DNA from: Antilocapra americana
Lineage: Eukaryota; Chordata; Mammalia; Artiodactyla; Antilocapridae
NCBI GenBank assembly: GCA_007570785.1
Contig: ML660201.1
Coordinates: forward strand, 44,106,473 to 44,170,472
Reading direction: 5' to 3'
DNA: 64,000 bases
The notes below the pieces were generated by a model. The model did not search any database, had not been told where the DNA came from, and saw only the letters and a list, made by a program, of their open reading frames with translations. Position numbers and translations under genes: made by a program. This document shows positions 48,793 to 60,900 of the stretch, piece by piece. Each line of letters opens with the position of its first letter. Position 1 is the first letter of the stretch.

Positions 48793-51109
48793 TGATTATA
48801 TTCTTTGCAGCCAAAGATGGAGAAGCTCTATACAGTCAGCAAAAACAAGACTAGGAGCTGACTATAGCTCAGATCATGAACACCTTATTGCCAAATTCAG
48901 ACTTAAATTGAAGAAAGTGGGGAAAACCACTAGACCATTCAGGTATGACCTAAATCAAATCCCTTATGATTGTACAGTGAAAGTGACAAATAGATTCAAG
49001 GGATTAGATCTGATAGAGTGCCTGAAGAACTATGGACGGAGGTTCGTAACATTGTACAGTAGGGATCAAGACCATCCCCAAGAAAAAGAAATGCAAAAAA
49101 GCAAAATGGTTGTCTGAGGAGGCCTTACAAATAGCTGTGAAAAGAAGAGAAGCAAAAGCCAAAGGAGAAAAGGAATGATATACCTATTTGGTTTCAGAAT
49201 TCCAAAGAATAGCAAGGAGAGATAAGAAAGCCTGCCTCTTATCAGTGCAAAGAAATAGAGGAAAACAGTAGAATGGGAAGGACTAGAGATCTCTTCAAGA
49301 AAATTAGAGATATCAAGGGAACATTTGATGCAAAGATGGACACAATAAAGGACAGAAATGGTATGGATCTAACAAGCAGAAGATATTAAGAAGAGATAGC
49401 AAGAATACACAGAAGAACTATACAAAAACGATCTTCATGACCCAGATAACCATGATGGTGTGATCACTTACCTAGAACCAGACATCCTGGAGTGCAAAGT
49501 CAAGTGGGCCTTAGGAAGCATCACTCGGAACAAAGCTAGTGGAGGTGATAGAATTCCAGTTGAGCTATTTCAAATCCTAAAAGATGATGCTGTGAAAGTG
49601 CTGCACTCAGTGTGCCAGCAAATTTGGAAAACTCAGCAGTGGCCACAGGACTGGAAAAGGTCAATTTTCATTCCAACCCCAAAGAAAGGCAATGCCAAAG
49701 AATGCTCAAACTACCGCACAATTGTACTCATCTCACATGCTAGCAAAGTAATCCTAAAATTCTCCAAGTCAGGTTTCAACAGTACATGAACCGTGAACTT
49801 CCAGATGTTCAAGCTGGATTTAGAAAATGCAGAGGAAGCAGAGATCAAATTGCCAGCATCCGTTGGATCATCAAAAAAGCAAGAGAAAACCAGAAAAACA
49901 TCTACTTCTGCTTTATTGACTATGCCAAAGCCTTTGACGATGTGGATCACAACGAACTGTGGAAAATTCTTAAAGAGATGAAAATACCAGACCACCTGAC
50001 CTGCATCCTGATAAATCTGTATGCATGTCAGGAAGCAACAGTTAGAACTAGGCATGAAACAACAGACTGGTTCCAGATCAGGAAAGGAGTATGTCAAGTC
50101 TGTATATTGTCACCCTGCTTATTTAACTTATATGTAGAGTACATCATGAGAGTATATCATGCTTCATTCAGCCCAGCATGAAGCACAAGCTGGAATCAAA
50201 ATTGCCGGGAGAAATATCAATAACCTCAGATACGCAGATAACATCACCCTTAGGGCAGAAAGCGAAGAAGAACTAAAGAGCCTCTTTAGTGATGAATGTG
50301 AAAAGATGAAAGAGGAGAGTGAAAAAGTTGGCTCAAAACTCAACATTCAGAAAAGTAAGATCATGGCCTCTGGTCCCATCACTTCGTGGCAAATAGATGG
50401 GGGAGCAATAGAAACAATGACAGACTTTATTTTCCTGGGCTCCAAAATCACTGCAGATGGTGACTGCAGCCATGAAATTAAAAGACACTTGCTCCTTGGA
50501 AGAAAAGTTATGACCAACCTAGACAGCATATTAAAAAGCAGAGACATTACTTTGTCAACAAAGGTCTGTCTAGTCAAAGCTGTTTTTTCCAGCAGTCATG
50601 TATGGATGTGAGAGTTGGACTATAAAGAAAGTTGAGCGCCAAAGAATTTATGCTTTTGAACTGTGGTGTTGGAGAAGACTCTTGAGAGTCCCTTGGACTG
50701 CAAGGAGATCCAACCAGTCCATCCTGAAGGAAATCAGTCCTGGGTGTTCATTGTAAGGAATGATGTTGAAGCTCAGACTCCTATACTTCGGCCACCTGAT
50801 GCGAAGAACTGGAGTTTTTCAGTTTTCATTTCATTTTTTCATTTGGAAACTGGATTCACTTGAAAAGACCCTGATGCTGGGAAAGATTGAGGGCAGGAGA
50901 AGGGGATGACAGAGGATGAGATAGTTGGATGGCATCACCGACTCAATGGACATGAGTTTGAGTAAGCTCTGGGAGTGGGTGATGGACAGGAAGGCCTGGT
51001 ATGTTGCAGTCCATAGGGTCGCAAAGAGCCAGACACAACCAAGCGACTGAACTGAACTGAACTGAGAAAGATCTAGAAAAAGCTTTGGCCATCAGCCTCG
51101 GGAGAATTT

Positions 51110-51243
51110 ACATGGAATGGTTAGGCACATAGATGCTGATGCCAGATAGCATGCGTTCAAATCCCAGCTCCACCACTTAAACCATGAGGGATTTGGGAAA
51201 AGTTACCTGACCTCAGCTATTAACGGTCATGTCAAAAGTATCC
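51110..51243 (+). repeat. MIR SINE split by Bov-tA
   Basis: GCGTTCAAATCCCAGCTCCA, CCACTTAAACC and GGAAAAGTTACCTGACCTCA match a plus-strand MIR head and core. The Bov-tA at 51243-51492 interrupts its tail. Confidence 0.65.
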
Positions 51244-51492
51244 CCTAGGGCTGTTGGGAGTGTGGATGTGAAAGCATTTCAGTCAGTTGTGTCCAACTCT
51301 CAGCGACCCCTTGGACTGCAGCCCGCCAAGCTCCTCTGTCCATGAAATTCTCCAGGCAAGAATACTGGAGTGAGTTGCCTTTCCCTTCTCCAGGGGATCT
51401 TCTCAACCCAAGGATTGAACCCAAGGCCTCTCTCTTTGCAGGCAGATTCTTTACCACCTCAGTCACCAGGGAAGCCCTAGGGCTGTTGGGAG
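51243..51492 (-). mobile_element. Bov-tA SINE (minus) with perfect 18-bp TSD
   Basis: The minus strand gives GGCTTCCCTGGTGACTGAGG, GGTAAAGAATCTGCCTGCAA and the Bov-tA body. The direct repeat CCCTAGGGCTGTTGGGAG at 51243-51260 and 51475-51492 is perfect, indicating a relatively recent insertion. Confidence 0.95.
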
Positions 51493-51843
51493 CATATATT
51501 CAGTTAATTCAACAAAGGCACTGAAAACAGTACCTGACTGCAGGAAGCACTGGGGCAGCTTCAGCTACTGTGGGCCATTCCTATACAATCTGCCAGCATG
51601 TCCTTTGGTCACCACACCAATAGGGGAAGCCGTGTGCATGGGACACTTGGGCATTCAGAGGGCACAGGGCCAGACGGCTACAGAGAATGGGGGTGGGCGT
51701 GGGGGCAGAGTTGGTGCAGGCTCCCTCCCGGCCTCCAGGTCTGCTTTGACTCCTGAGCCCTTCTGAGGAGCATCATCTTGGGTTGTCTCCTTGCCACCTC
51801 CTGTTCACCAAAAGCAGCCAGCCTGAGCTAGACATAGCGTCTC

Positions 51844-51849
51844 TTTAAT
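51844..51849 (-). terminator. ITIH1: ITIH1 poly(A) signal (ATTAAA variant)
   Basis: TTTAAT on the plus strand is ATTAAA on the minus strand, about 130 bases beyond the ITIH1 stop (51977-51979). No AATAAA is closer. Confidence 0.7.
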
Positions 51850-51976
51850 GAAAGTCATGAGTGCTTCGACATAGGAGACCAGCTTGGACAGAGAGTGTGG
51901 CCGGGGCAGCAGGTCAGGATGCTACCCTGCCCCTCTGCCGTGGTCCCAAGGGAGGATGGGTGTGCTGGCTGGGGTC

Positions 51977-54900
51977 TCAAAAGATGTCAGGGACGATATA
52001 GTCGGTGTGGACGCCGTCAATCAGCCCATCCCCATTGTTGTGAATGAACCAGCAGGTCACTTCGGCCCCATGCCGGGGGTCCTTCCTGTAGTCTTTTTGC
52101 AAGCCCCTATGGAGAAACATGCCAGCTGGGGTCACCTTTTGGATCTGGCAGGGCTGTACTTCCCCAGGAAGCCCACCCCACCCATGTGACACCTGGAAGA
52201 AGACCTGGACCAATGATGGAGAATGCCAAGGGCAGAGATGCTGGGAGAGCAGCCCACCCACCTGGTGACCGTCAGGCGGCGGTTCTTCACCACCATTGTG
52301 GCGTCTGTCTTTGTGGGGTCAGAGCCTGGGTGGAGGTCGGACACTTTATAATCAAAGGGGTGGAAGAACTGTCCTGGAAAGGCATATAGGAGACACTGGT
52401 TACCATCAGGGTCCTCGCTGCCTTGTACTCACTAGGTGCTCACTGGAGGTTAGAGTTATTTGCACAATTTTTTCCCAAGGGCTTGACTGTTTCTGATAAA
52501 TTTTAACATCCAAAGCCACCTCTAGTTCACTTACTATAAAGAAGCAGATACATTGCTTCTATAGAAATTCCAAAGAATTATGGCTAGGGAGAGGGGAGTG
52601 AGGGGTGGAGAGCAGGGTCTGCAGGAACGCCACAAAGAGAAGCAGTATGGCCATGACCCATCCCACCCAGGAGGTGTCTGAGAGTCCACTGGACCTTTCT
52701 ATTTGCTAATTGGACCTCTCCTTACACACTCTCAGGCTCACTTAAGCTTTAGTTTCACTGTGTTTGATTACAGCCTCTTTGAGGGACAAGCTGTCACCAA
52801 GACCCTCTTTGGAGCTCTGAGCCTTGGAGGCCACATTGGAGGTGTACCTGTCCTGGCGCCTTGCAAAGCTGACCCACGGTAAGTCCTAATACCCCGCCCC
52901 CCACAGCTCTGCCAGCTCTGGCCAGCCGTACGTACCCAGCAGCCCATGTGTCCGTGCTGACATCCGGTGACTATCCAGCACGTAGAAGCCCAGGAAGTCC
53001 TGGCGGACGGCACTCCCCCTCCACACCCGGTGCAGGACGACCTCGAAGGTGCCCCCATCCTCCACAGACACCACCAGGTTCCTCTTCCTATTGATGGTCA
53101 CCAGCACCCTGTGGGGCCAAGTGCCATGAGGGGGGATGCGGCTTCACTGCACCCCTCCATTCAGCTGCTCTTGTCCCGGGGACCCAGCTCTTATGAACCC
53201 CTCTCCTCTGAGATGGTTGAGTATTTCTTGTTCCACACTCCTTCCCACATGTTGCTCTTGAGTATATTGTGTACAGGCCCTGTGCTAAGCCCTCCACTGA
53301 AACTGTATCATTCAATTCCCTCTTTGATCCTGTGAGGACCACAGCTCAAAGAGGTTAAAAAGTTGCTCGAGCTCGTATAGCTGGTGAGTGACAAGGCCAG
53401 GACTTGGCCTCCAGCCTGTCTAGTATGAGGCTGTGTTCTTTGACTCATCATCTGGTCCACTACACTGGGCCCTGCCCACCTCTCCCTATAGCTCCGCAGC
53501 CCAGCGTTGGGCTCTGATGCTCGGCAGTGTTTGCGGAATAAATGAGTGAAGGAAAGAACAAACACTAAACAAGTCATACTAAGACAGATGCTGAAAGAGA
53601 AGCCGAGAACATGAGTTCAGCAGAGGAAGAGACCAGGATGGGTTCAGGGAAGAGGTGGCCCTTGTGCTGGGCCTGGGAGGATGAGTGGCTTGGTTTGGTG
53701 AAGACGGGTGGAGACAGGACTGTGGGGCAAGGGTGCCACGGGAGCTCAGGCAGCCAGGCCCGGAGACATGCATCCAGGAACCAAAGGAAATCGGGAGTGA
53801 GAGGTGGGGAATGGTTCACAAGGCCCAACATGTCTGCACAGCCCACACGGAGGTCTTATGACCTCACTCACTGACAGAGCTCAGGGAATGAGGGCCCACA
53901 GGCTCGGGTGGCAGGGCTGGCTCTGGGGCTTCATGCCTTGGTCCTCACCCCTGCCTCCCTTCCCAGACTCCCACCCAATCTGGTTACTCATTTTGCCGCA
54001 ACAAGGCCTGGTCCCTCCAGGAGAACATGGGCCCACCAGACCCAGGGTTCAGCGTAATGTTCTGAGGAGTCACTTCCAACTGGAAGTCAGTTGCGGGGTT
54101 TGCGATCCCCAGCCGCCCGAAGTACGTGCCCTCGTGCTTCCCAGGGCTCCTGGCCTCGTTGCTGATGAGCTGCCCATTCACTGAGAAGCCTGCAGTGGGG
54201 TGAAGGGTCATCAGGTTGGGGGCCAGCTCTCACCAGAACCCTGCCAGACAGTCTCTGCTCCTGCTTTCCCTCTTGGGCCACTGAGAGCCTCAGCACCCAA
54301 GGAAATGGGCCTTCAGGACAGGTGCAGGCCACACACAGCACCGCCTGCCTCCCTTCCCACCACACTCTCTGAGATTTAGACTGCTCAGTTCTGGGCTCTG
54401 AAGGAGGTCTCGCCTCCCCAGGACAGGCCTTGGGGCTGCCCCTTCTTCGTGACACAGGGCAGGTGCTGTAGGTGAGTCTTGGGGCCTCTCCACAGAGGCC
54501 TCCTCTGAACTGGGCAGCCAGCATCCCCCTCTCCATTGTCACTGTCCCCAAAACTGTCCTTGTCTCATGCTCTGAAATGGCCAGCTAAGAATCTGTTCAC
54601 CTGTTTATCTCCCTCCCTTAAACTCCATAAGAGCAGGGGCTCTGTCCGGGTTTCCACTGTGTCCCCAGCCCTTTGGATGTGCTCAACAAACATGTGCAGA
54701 TGACCTGAATGGACTGTGAGGGTGGAAGAAGCGTCCAAGATATGGAGAGGGCATTGTTCCCATCACCGGAGCCCGGAGAGGGGCGGGAAGGTCAACTCCA
54801 AGACCCCTGCAGCAGTGCAGGGCCAAGGGAGGGGTATGCGGCAGGGCCACAGCATAATTTACAGGACTCGGTACAAAATGAAAACGAGGGGCCCCTCCTT

Positions 54901-57900
54901 CAAAAATTGTTGAGAATTTCGGGATACAACAGCAGAGCGTTAAATCAAGCACGGCGCCCTTCCCAGCGCATGGTTCTGTGCACCTGCACAGGTCACAAGC
55001 CGACGAGGCTGGCCCTGTATAGGGCCCAGGCAGGTGGATGGGTGTGATGGCGGCAGGCTGAGCCCGGCCAGGTGGTGGGTACATCGGATGTGGGGAGTGG
55101 AGGCCACAACCACTGTCGTTCCTGTTTGTGGCTGAACACTGAGGGCAGAGGAGCCCGGGCCCCACCCTCTCTGGCAGAGGGTGTGGTGTCACCCGTACCT
55201 GTGTCAGGGTCCTGCACCAGGCTCAGGACCACACCAGGCTCCTCGTTGATGTTGAAACACAGTGTGTCCTCTTTCTGGGGCACGTGGATGAGGAAGTGGG
55301 GGTCAGTATCCACTGAGGGCACAGCATGGAGTCCGTTAGACTGAGCGTTAGGCAGACGGGGCCAGCTGGGGACAGGGTTCAGCCAGACAGGAGTGTCCCT
55401 CAGACCCTCCCAAGGACTCACCGCCAGTCACTTGGTTTGGCAAATTCTCGATGTTGAGGCTGGAGTGCGTTGGAGCAGGCTGTGAGGCCGCTAGCATGAA
55501 CGCTGAGCAGCAAGAGTGAATGGCCTTTAGAAGGGAGGCAGCCTGGCCTTCCCTGGAGCTGATGGCTCCTTCTCCGGGGCCCCTCCCACCCAGGCAGGCT
55601 GGCCCGAGGCCATGGGTGCATGAGTGGACATGGAGACTCTGACACCTCTCGGGATGTGGGAATGGAAGTTTGCCCCAGTGCAATGGGCTGGCCTGGAGAA
55701 GGAAATGGCAACCCACTACAGTATTTTTGTCTGGAAAATCCCATAGACAGAGGAGTTCGGTGGATTATAGTCCATGGGGTTGCAAGAGTCAGACATGACT
55801 GAGCAACTACCATCACCAGTAGCCTGGTGCCCTCTCTGTCTTCATGAAAACCTGGTGGGGCTGGTGGCATAGGGGTGGGGAGGCCAGGCCCAGGTCAGGG
55901 GGAGAGTTCTGAGCGCTCCCAGTGAGAGGGAGCGAGGAGCAGTGGAGCAGAGAAAGAAAGCCTTAGATGGGTGATGCCCTGGGCTTTGCTCAGGACTGAA
56001 TCCGTGGACTGAGGGTGGTCACGTGTGGTGCAGAGGTAAGACGTGCGTTGTCAGGTGACTGCCACTTACTCTTTCTGGGTCCCACCATCTCTGTAGAGGA
56101 CAAGGACAGAGGACAGCGTCACCCTCCCCACTCCAAGGGCAACTGGGCCCAGAGGCCAGTCAGGCCTGGGAAGCCCCCCTCCTGGGAGTCCCAGCCCTCC
56201 TCCTGTGGGACCCAGCCCTTCCCTAGGGGTCCCAGCCCTCCTCCTGGGGGTCCCAGCTCTCCTCGCAGATGGATGCTCACACTAAGGGCCCCAAAGGAGG
56301 CCTGGGAGTGGAGGGGTTCAGGCTGAGTGAGGGCTCCCCAAACACTCAGGTGGCAGCAATTCGGTTTGCAACAAAGTGGGGAAGGCCATTGCAGGGAAGG
56401 AAGAGACCAAGAAAGGCTGGAGCCGGGCAGGTATGGGGTGGGGAACTGTGCGTCTGGTGGCAAGAACTGCCCAGCCACCCGGAGCCCCTTGCAAAAATCA
56501 ACATGATTTAAAAACTTACCCAAGGGCAGAGAATCTAGAAAGGAGAGAAAGAGAATTAACGCCCTGGAGGCTTTTGGTTCTCAGAAGCCTCCCCATGCCC
56601 ACAGCCTCCCCTTGGCCAGCCCATACCGTCCAGGGGCTTGTCAATGATGGGCTCCAGGCCGTCCTGGTCTGCCATGCCCCTGACAGTCATGGAGGTCAGT
56701 GGGGTTACGAACTGATAGGCCAACGACATCTGCAAGGCCTTGGCTGACACGTTGGCCTTCTCCTTCCCCTCTAACTTCATCCTGCAAGACAGACGCCGGC
56801 TCCAGGCCCATAGTGTGGACAACAGTAAACTTGCATTCCCTTGTCTTTTCCTGCCGTTGTTCACTTATTCAACAGGCATGTAATAAACCCCTGCAGTGGC
56901 CCCACTCAGGGTCTGTCTTCAAGGACCTCATGATTTAAATGCCTCCCATAGAGAAATGGGTTTCCCTGGTGACTCAGACGGTAAAGAATCTGCCTGCAAT
57001 ACAGGAGACACGGGTTCAATCCCTGGGTCGGGAAGATCCCCAGTTTTCTTGCCTGGAGAATTCCATGGACAGAGGAGCCTGGTGGGCTATAGTCCATGCG
57101 GTCACAGAGTCGGACACGACTGAGCGACTAACACTTTCAAAGAGGAAACCTGGAGGTTTGGCAGAGCTGGGGGATGTGCCCCAGAATTCAACAGCTGTGA
57201 CATTCTGGCAAGTGGTCTAACCTCTCCAAACCCTGGTTGGCTCAGCATGTTGTGAGGATGAACTGAGTGTGTCTGGACACAGCAGCCCCATGGGCAAGGG
57301 CAGCCTCGCCCACAGAGCTCAGTGGGGGCAAACTGTAGGCTGCCCTGTGCCCCCAGCAGGCCCCGCCTACACACTGACTGCCCGGTTGATGTTAACTCAG
57401 CAAGCAGAGTCAGAGAACAGTAAACCTGACCTGCTCACACGCTTCAAGACTCAGAACCACCCCTTCTTAGTCCAAAGACCCAGGGGTAGGGGGGTGCTCT
57501 TGGGTGGTTGTGCCCCCTTTCCCTTAGGCAGCCGATGGGCTGGTACCGCTTGGCCAGCAGCTCCTGGATGGTCAGGTAGGCCCACAGGCGTTCAACGTGG
57601 TTCTCCAGCATGTGGCCCCGTTCTCGGAGCAGTTTCTTCATTTCTTCCTCGTCCACCAGGCAGGTTGTCATGAATTCTTGGCCCTCCTGAGAGAGGCGAG
57701 GGGGAGAGAGGCTGTGAGCCTTTCTCAGCATTCCACCCCTCGGCTTTCCTAAGCCTGCACTTCTCATCCTCACCTGTCCATTCCTTCCATAAAAGTTCCC
57801 AAGCACCCTCTGTGAGCCAAGTTGACCCAGGCGCTGGGGATCCCAGGGAAGGAGGATCAGGCCCTGCTCCCATGGAGTTACTCTCTCCGGGGAATGCCAG

Positions 57901-60900
57901 CGAACTGCCGGCCAGTCCACCAGGCAACTGTGTCCACCCTGCCCCACTCCTCCAAATGCTTATTCAACTTGCCACAGTGCACAAGTGTGCTTTGACTCCC
58001 CAGCTACAATAATGGGGGCACCTCTTCCCAGGGGTTTGCCATGCACCAGGCACGGCATAAGCCTACTACATGGATTATTTCATTTACTCCACACCACTCT
58101 CTGGTGCAGTTTTACCCTCATCATACAGAAAGGCCTAGAGAACCGGACCCATTTGATCAATGTCACCCACTTGGAGCCAGGGTCTAGCTCAGCTTTCCCC
58201 ACTCAAAGCCAGAGTCCTGAACCCTCAGCTACGCCACACGGCTAGACTCCAGGTCTGCAGGACCCCCGAGCATACACGCGCACACATGTGCTGCACTGTG
58301 GTTCAGAGCTGAGTGCATGGTAAGGGCTCAGGGAATAGTGTCACTTGAGAAGGAAGACGCCAGCCTCTCACCGCCTCACACTTGGGGAGGAATGACATGG
58401 GGAATAACAGGTGGTCCAGCTGGCTGCAAGGGATGACCACTTATCAAGGCCACTTGAGCCTGCCCTCAGGATGACTGCATTGGGAGAATGTTCAGCCCTG
58501 GGGAGTGTGTGGCCTGGTGGAGTGAGGGCACTCCTCTGGGGAAAGAGAGGCCACCAGGGGCACAGGGGTAGGGAGCTTCTGCATGCCTCTCCACCCTTTG
58601 CAGCCCTCTATTTACCGCGTGAGCTCGCACATCTGCTTTGAAGCTGCTCAGTTTGTGGTCAGCGATGCGTCCTGCCACCGTGATCTCTGAGCCTTCGTAG
58701 TACTGTTTATGGCGGTGCTGGGTCAGGTCTGAGACGGCTTCCCGGGGGTACAGCAACTCCACATCCCTCAGGAGGGGGTTGGCTACCTGCTCATAGAAAC
58801 CCTGCAGGGATGGGGGGGGTGCAGCCTCAGAGCTGGTGGGTCACCCTAGGCATCCAACAGGAAACCCCCTCACAAAGCAGTGTGTCAGGATCCCTGCTTT
58901 ACAGAAGGAGTTGCAGGCTCAGGGGTTAAGGAACTGGCTCAAGGCCTCGCAGCTAAGTTGAACTCTACACCAGAGCTTTATCTGCCCTGGACTGGTGGGT
59001 ACATGGCTGCCAAGGCTCTGATCCCCATGGTGTGACTCTGAAGGGTCGTTGGGGAGGAGACCTGCAGCTGCTGGGTGGCATCATGGTCCTCGTAGATTTT
59101 CTGGACACGTCCGTTGTTCTCCAGGGACATGACCTCCAGGAAGTTCAAATCCACATCATGGCCAAAGCCCAAGTTGTAGAGTGGGAACCTGCCCTTGATG
59201 GCATCTCGGACATTCTTGAGGATTTGGGTACGATCCGTCACCCCTGAAGCCACACAGCCAAGTAGGTATGGGATACGTGTGGGGCATAAGGCACCTTGGG
59301 GCACCCTCCCTGGGGACCAAGCCTCCTATCTCAGACCATCTCTAGTCCCCACTACCATCTTGAGGCCACGCCTCATGCTGCCTCCCCTGCGTGATGCAAC
59401 AGCTGCTAACAAAGCTCCTAGAAGACTGCCCATTTCCATGGATCCATCATGAGCAAATCTGATTTTAAACCCTCCATGGCTCCTCCCATGGCCTGTGAGA
59501 GACTGCTGACCTTTACACTCTGTTTTACCTGCTCTATACATGGCTGCCCTTCCTGCACAGGCCGTGCCGGTGCACAAACCTTGTTTTGTTCAAGCTGCCC
59601 CTTCTGCCAGGGATGCCTTCCTGCTTCTCCTCTCCTCCTTCTAGATGAACCTCAGGGCTCACTTCCTCTAGGAGGCCTTCGGAGACTCTGCCTGGGCCAG
59701 GTGCCCCTTGTCTGTGGTCCTTTGGCCTCCTGGTACCCTTTTCTTTCAGAGCCCTTGACAGAGCATCTGTTTCTGGGTCTGCCTTCCCCAGTGGACCCTG
59801 GGCTCCTTAAGGGCAAAGATATCTCTTGTTCTCTCAGTGTCTCTCCTTGGTCCCTACTCCTGTACTTGACCGTCAGTTGCTGCTGAATACACAGTTCATT
59901 AAACTCAGCCTAGGAGTCCTGCCCCTCCTCTGGGCCCTGTGCAGCCCTGTGTCATGCAGAAACTCTCCCAGTTTCCCACCTCAGGACAGAGGAGCACCTT
60001 GGAGCTCCTGCGGACTTTATGGTCTGAACTCTGCTCTTAGACAAGTGCTCAGCTTTACCCTTAGCCTCTCTGCCCCCAGATGGCATCCCCAGTGCCTTCC
60101 ATAATGAGCAGACCAACACCTCCCAGGGTATCCCTGATGGCGCTTACCCTCTGTGGGCTCGCCATCTGTCAACATGATGAGAATTGAGGCATGGTTGCTG
60201 AGTTCTGGGAGGCTTTCCTGACCTTTGTTCAAGATCTCAATTCCCCTGAGCAGACCTCCATTCAGGTTTGTAGCTGCAAAAAAAAAGATCAGTGTGTGCC
60301 TTCAATCTGAGGGGACAGAGGTGGCATCAAGGTGGCCCCAGACCCCTGCCCCTACCCCCGGCCAGGGAGAATTGCTGCACGAAGTTCCGAGCTTCCTCCA
60401 GGTTGGCAGGAGATGCCTGCACCAGCGAACCCTTCCATGATTGCACTGCAGACCCAAAGAGGACCAGGTCAAAGTAGTCCCCTGGCCGCATGTCCCCCAG
60501 GATTTTATGGAGCGCTTCCTTGGTCTGTAAGGACAGGACAGTCAGTGGAGGGACAGGGCCCCAGCATAGTGCCTTTTGTAATCTCCAGATGCCCAGTTCA
60601 AAGACCCACAAGGTTAGAGGCATGTGGCAGACAAGCAGGAGGGGCAAGAAAGCCAGTGGTGATAGGAGGGGCAGCTCCTGCTGAGTGAGCCCTGGGGTGG
60701 CTGAGGGCATGGGGAAGGCAAAGGGACCAGTGGGAAGGGGCAATGACCAGGAGCACAGTGGGGCAGGGTTAAGACAGGGGACCCCAGGGGACTGAGTTTC
60801 TAAAACGCTGCCTGTCCACCAATGGTTTCGCTGCACCATGGACAGAGCACAGAGCACTGCGTGTCGGGGGGAGGCTGCTGCCTGCTGCAAGCCATCTCTG

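Larger units (their letters stand above)
46720..51062 (+). mobile_element. Near full-length decayed BovB (RTE) LINE
   Basis: The plus strand carries a BovB 5' region (about 46720-47930, itself partly duplicated), an endonuclease region (GDWNAKVGSQE at about 48272-48300) and a reverse-transcriptase region split over three frames (49460-49789, 49786-50181, 50159-50611) with [17 protein letters not shown]. The 3' UTR ends in GACTGAACTGAACTGAACTG near 51060. In-frame stops (for example shortly after 48070) and frameshifts show it cannot be autonomous. It is interrupted by an assembly gap. BovB supplies the machinery that mobilises Bov-tA SINEs and is the marker of ruminant genomes. It fills most of the ITIH3-ITIH1 interval. 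Confidence 0.93.

Noticed and set aside
49460..50611. Three consecutive ORFs resembling a reverse-transcriptase operon
   Set aside because: They are one BovB ORF broken by frameshifts; nothing suggests a domesticated or bacterial-type RT system.
59449..59886. 145-codon plus-strand ORF in an ITIH1 intron
   Set aside because: It lies over an L2-like repeat and lacks any protein family signature.
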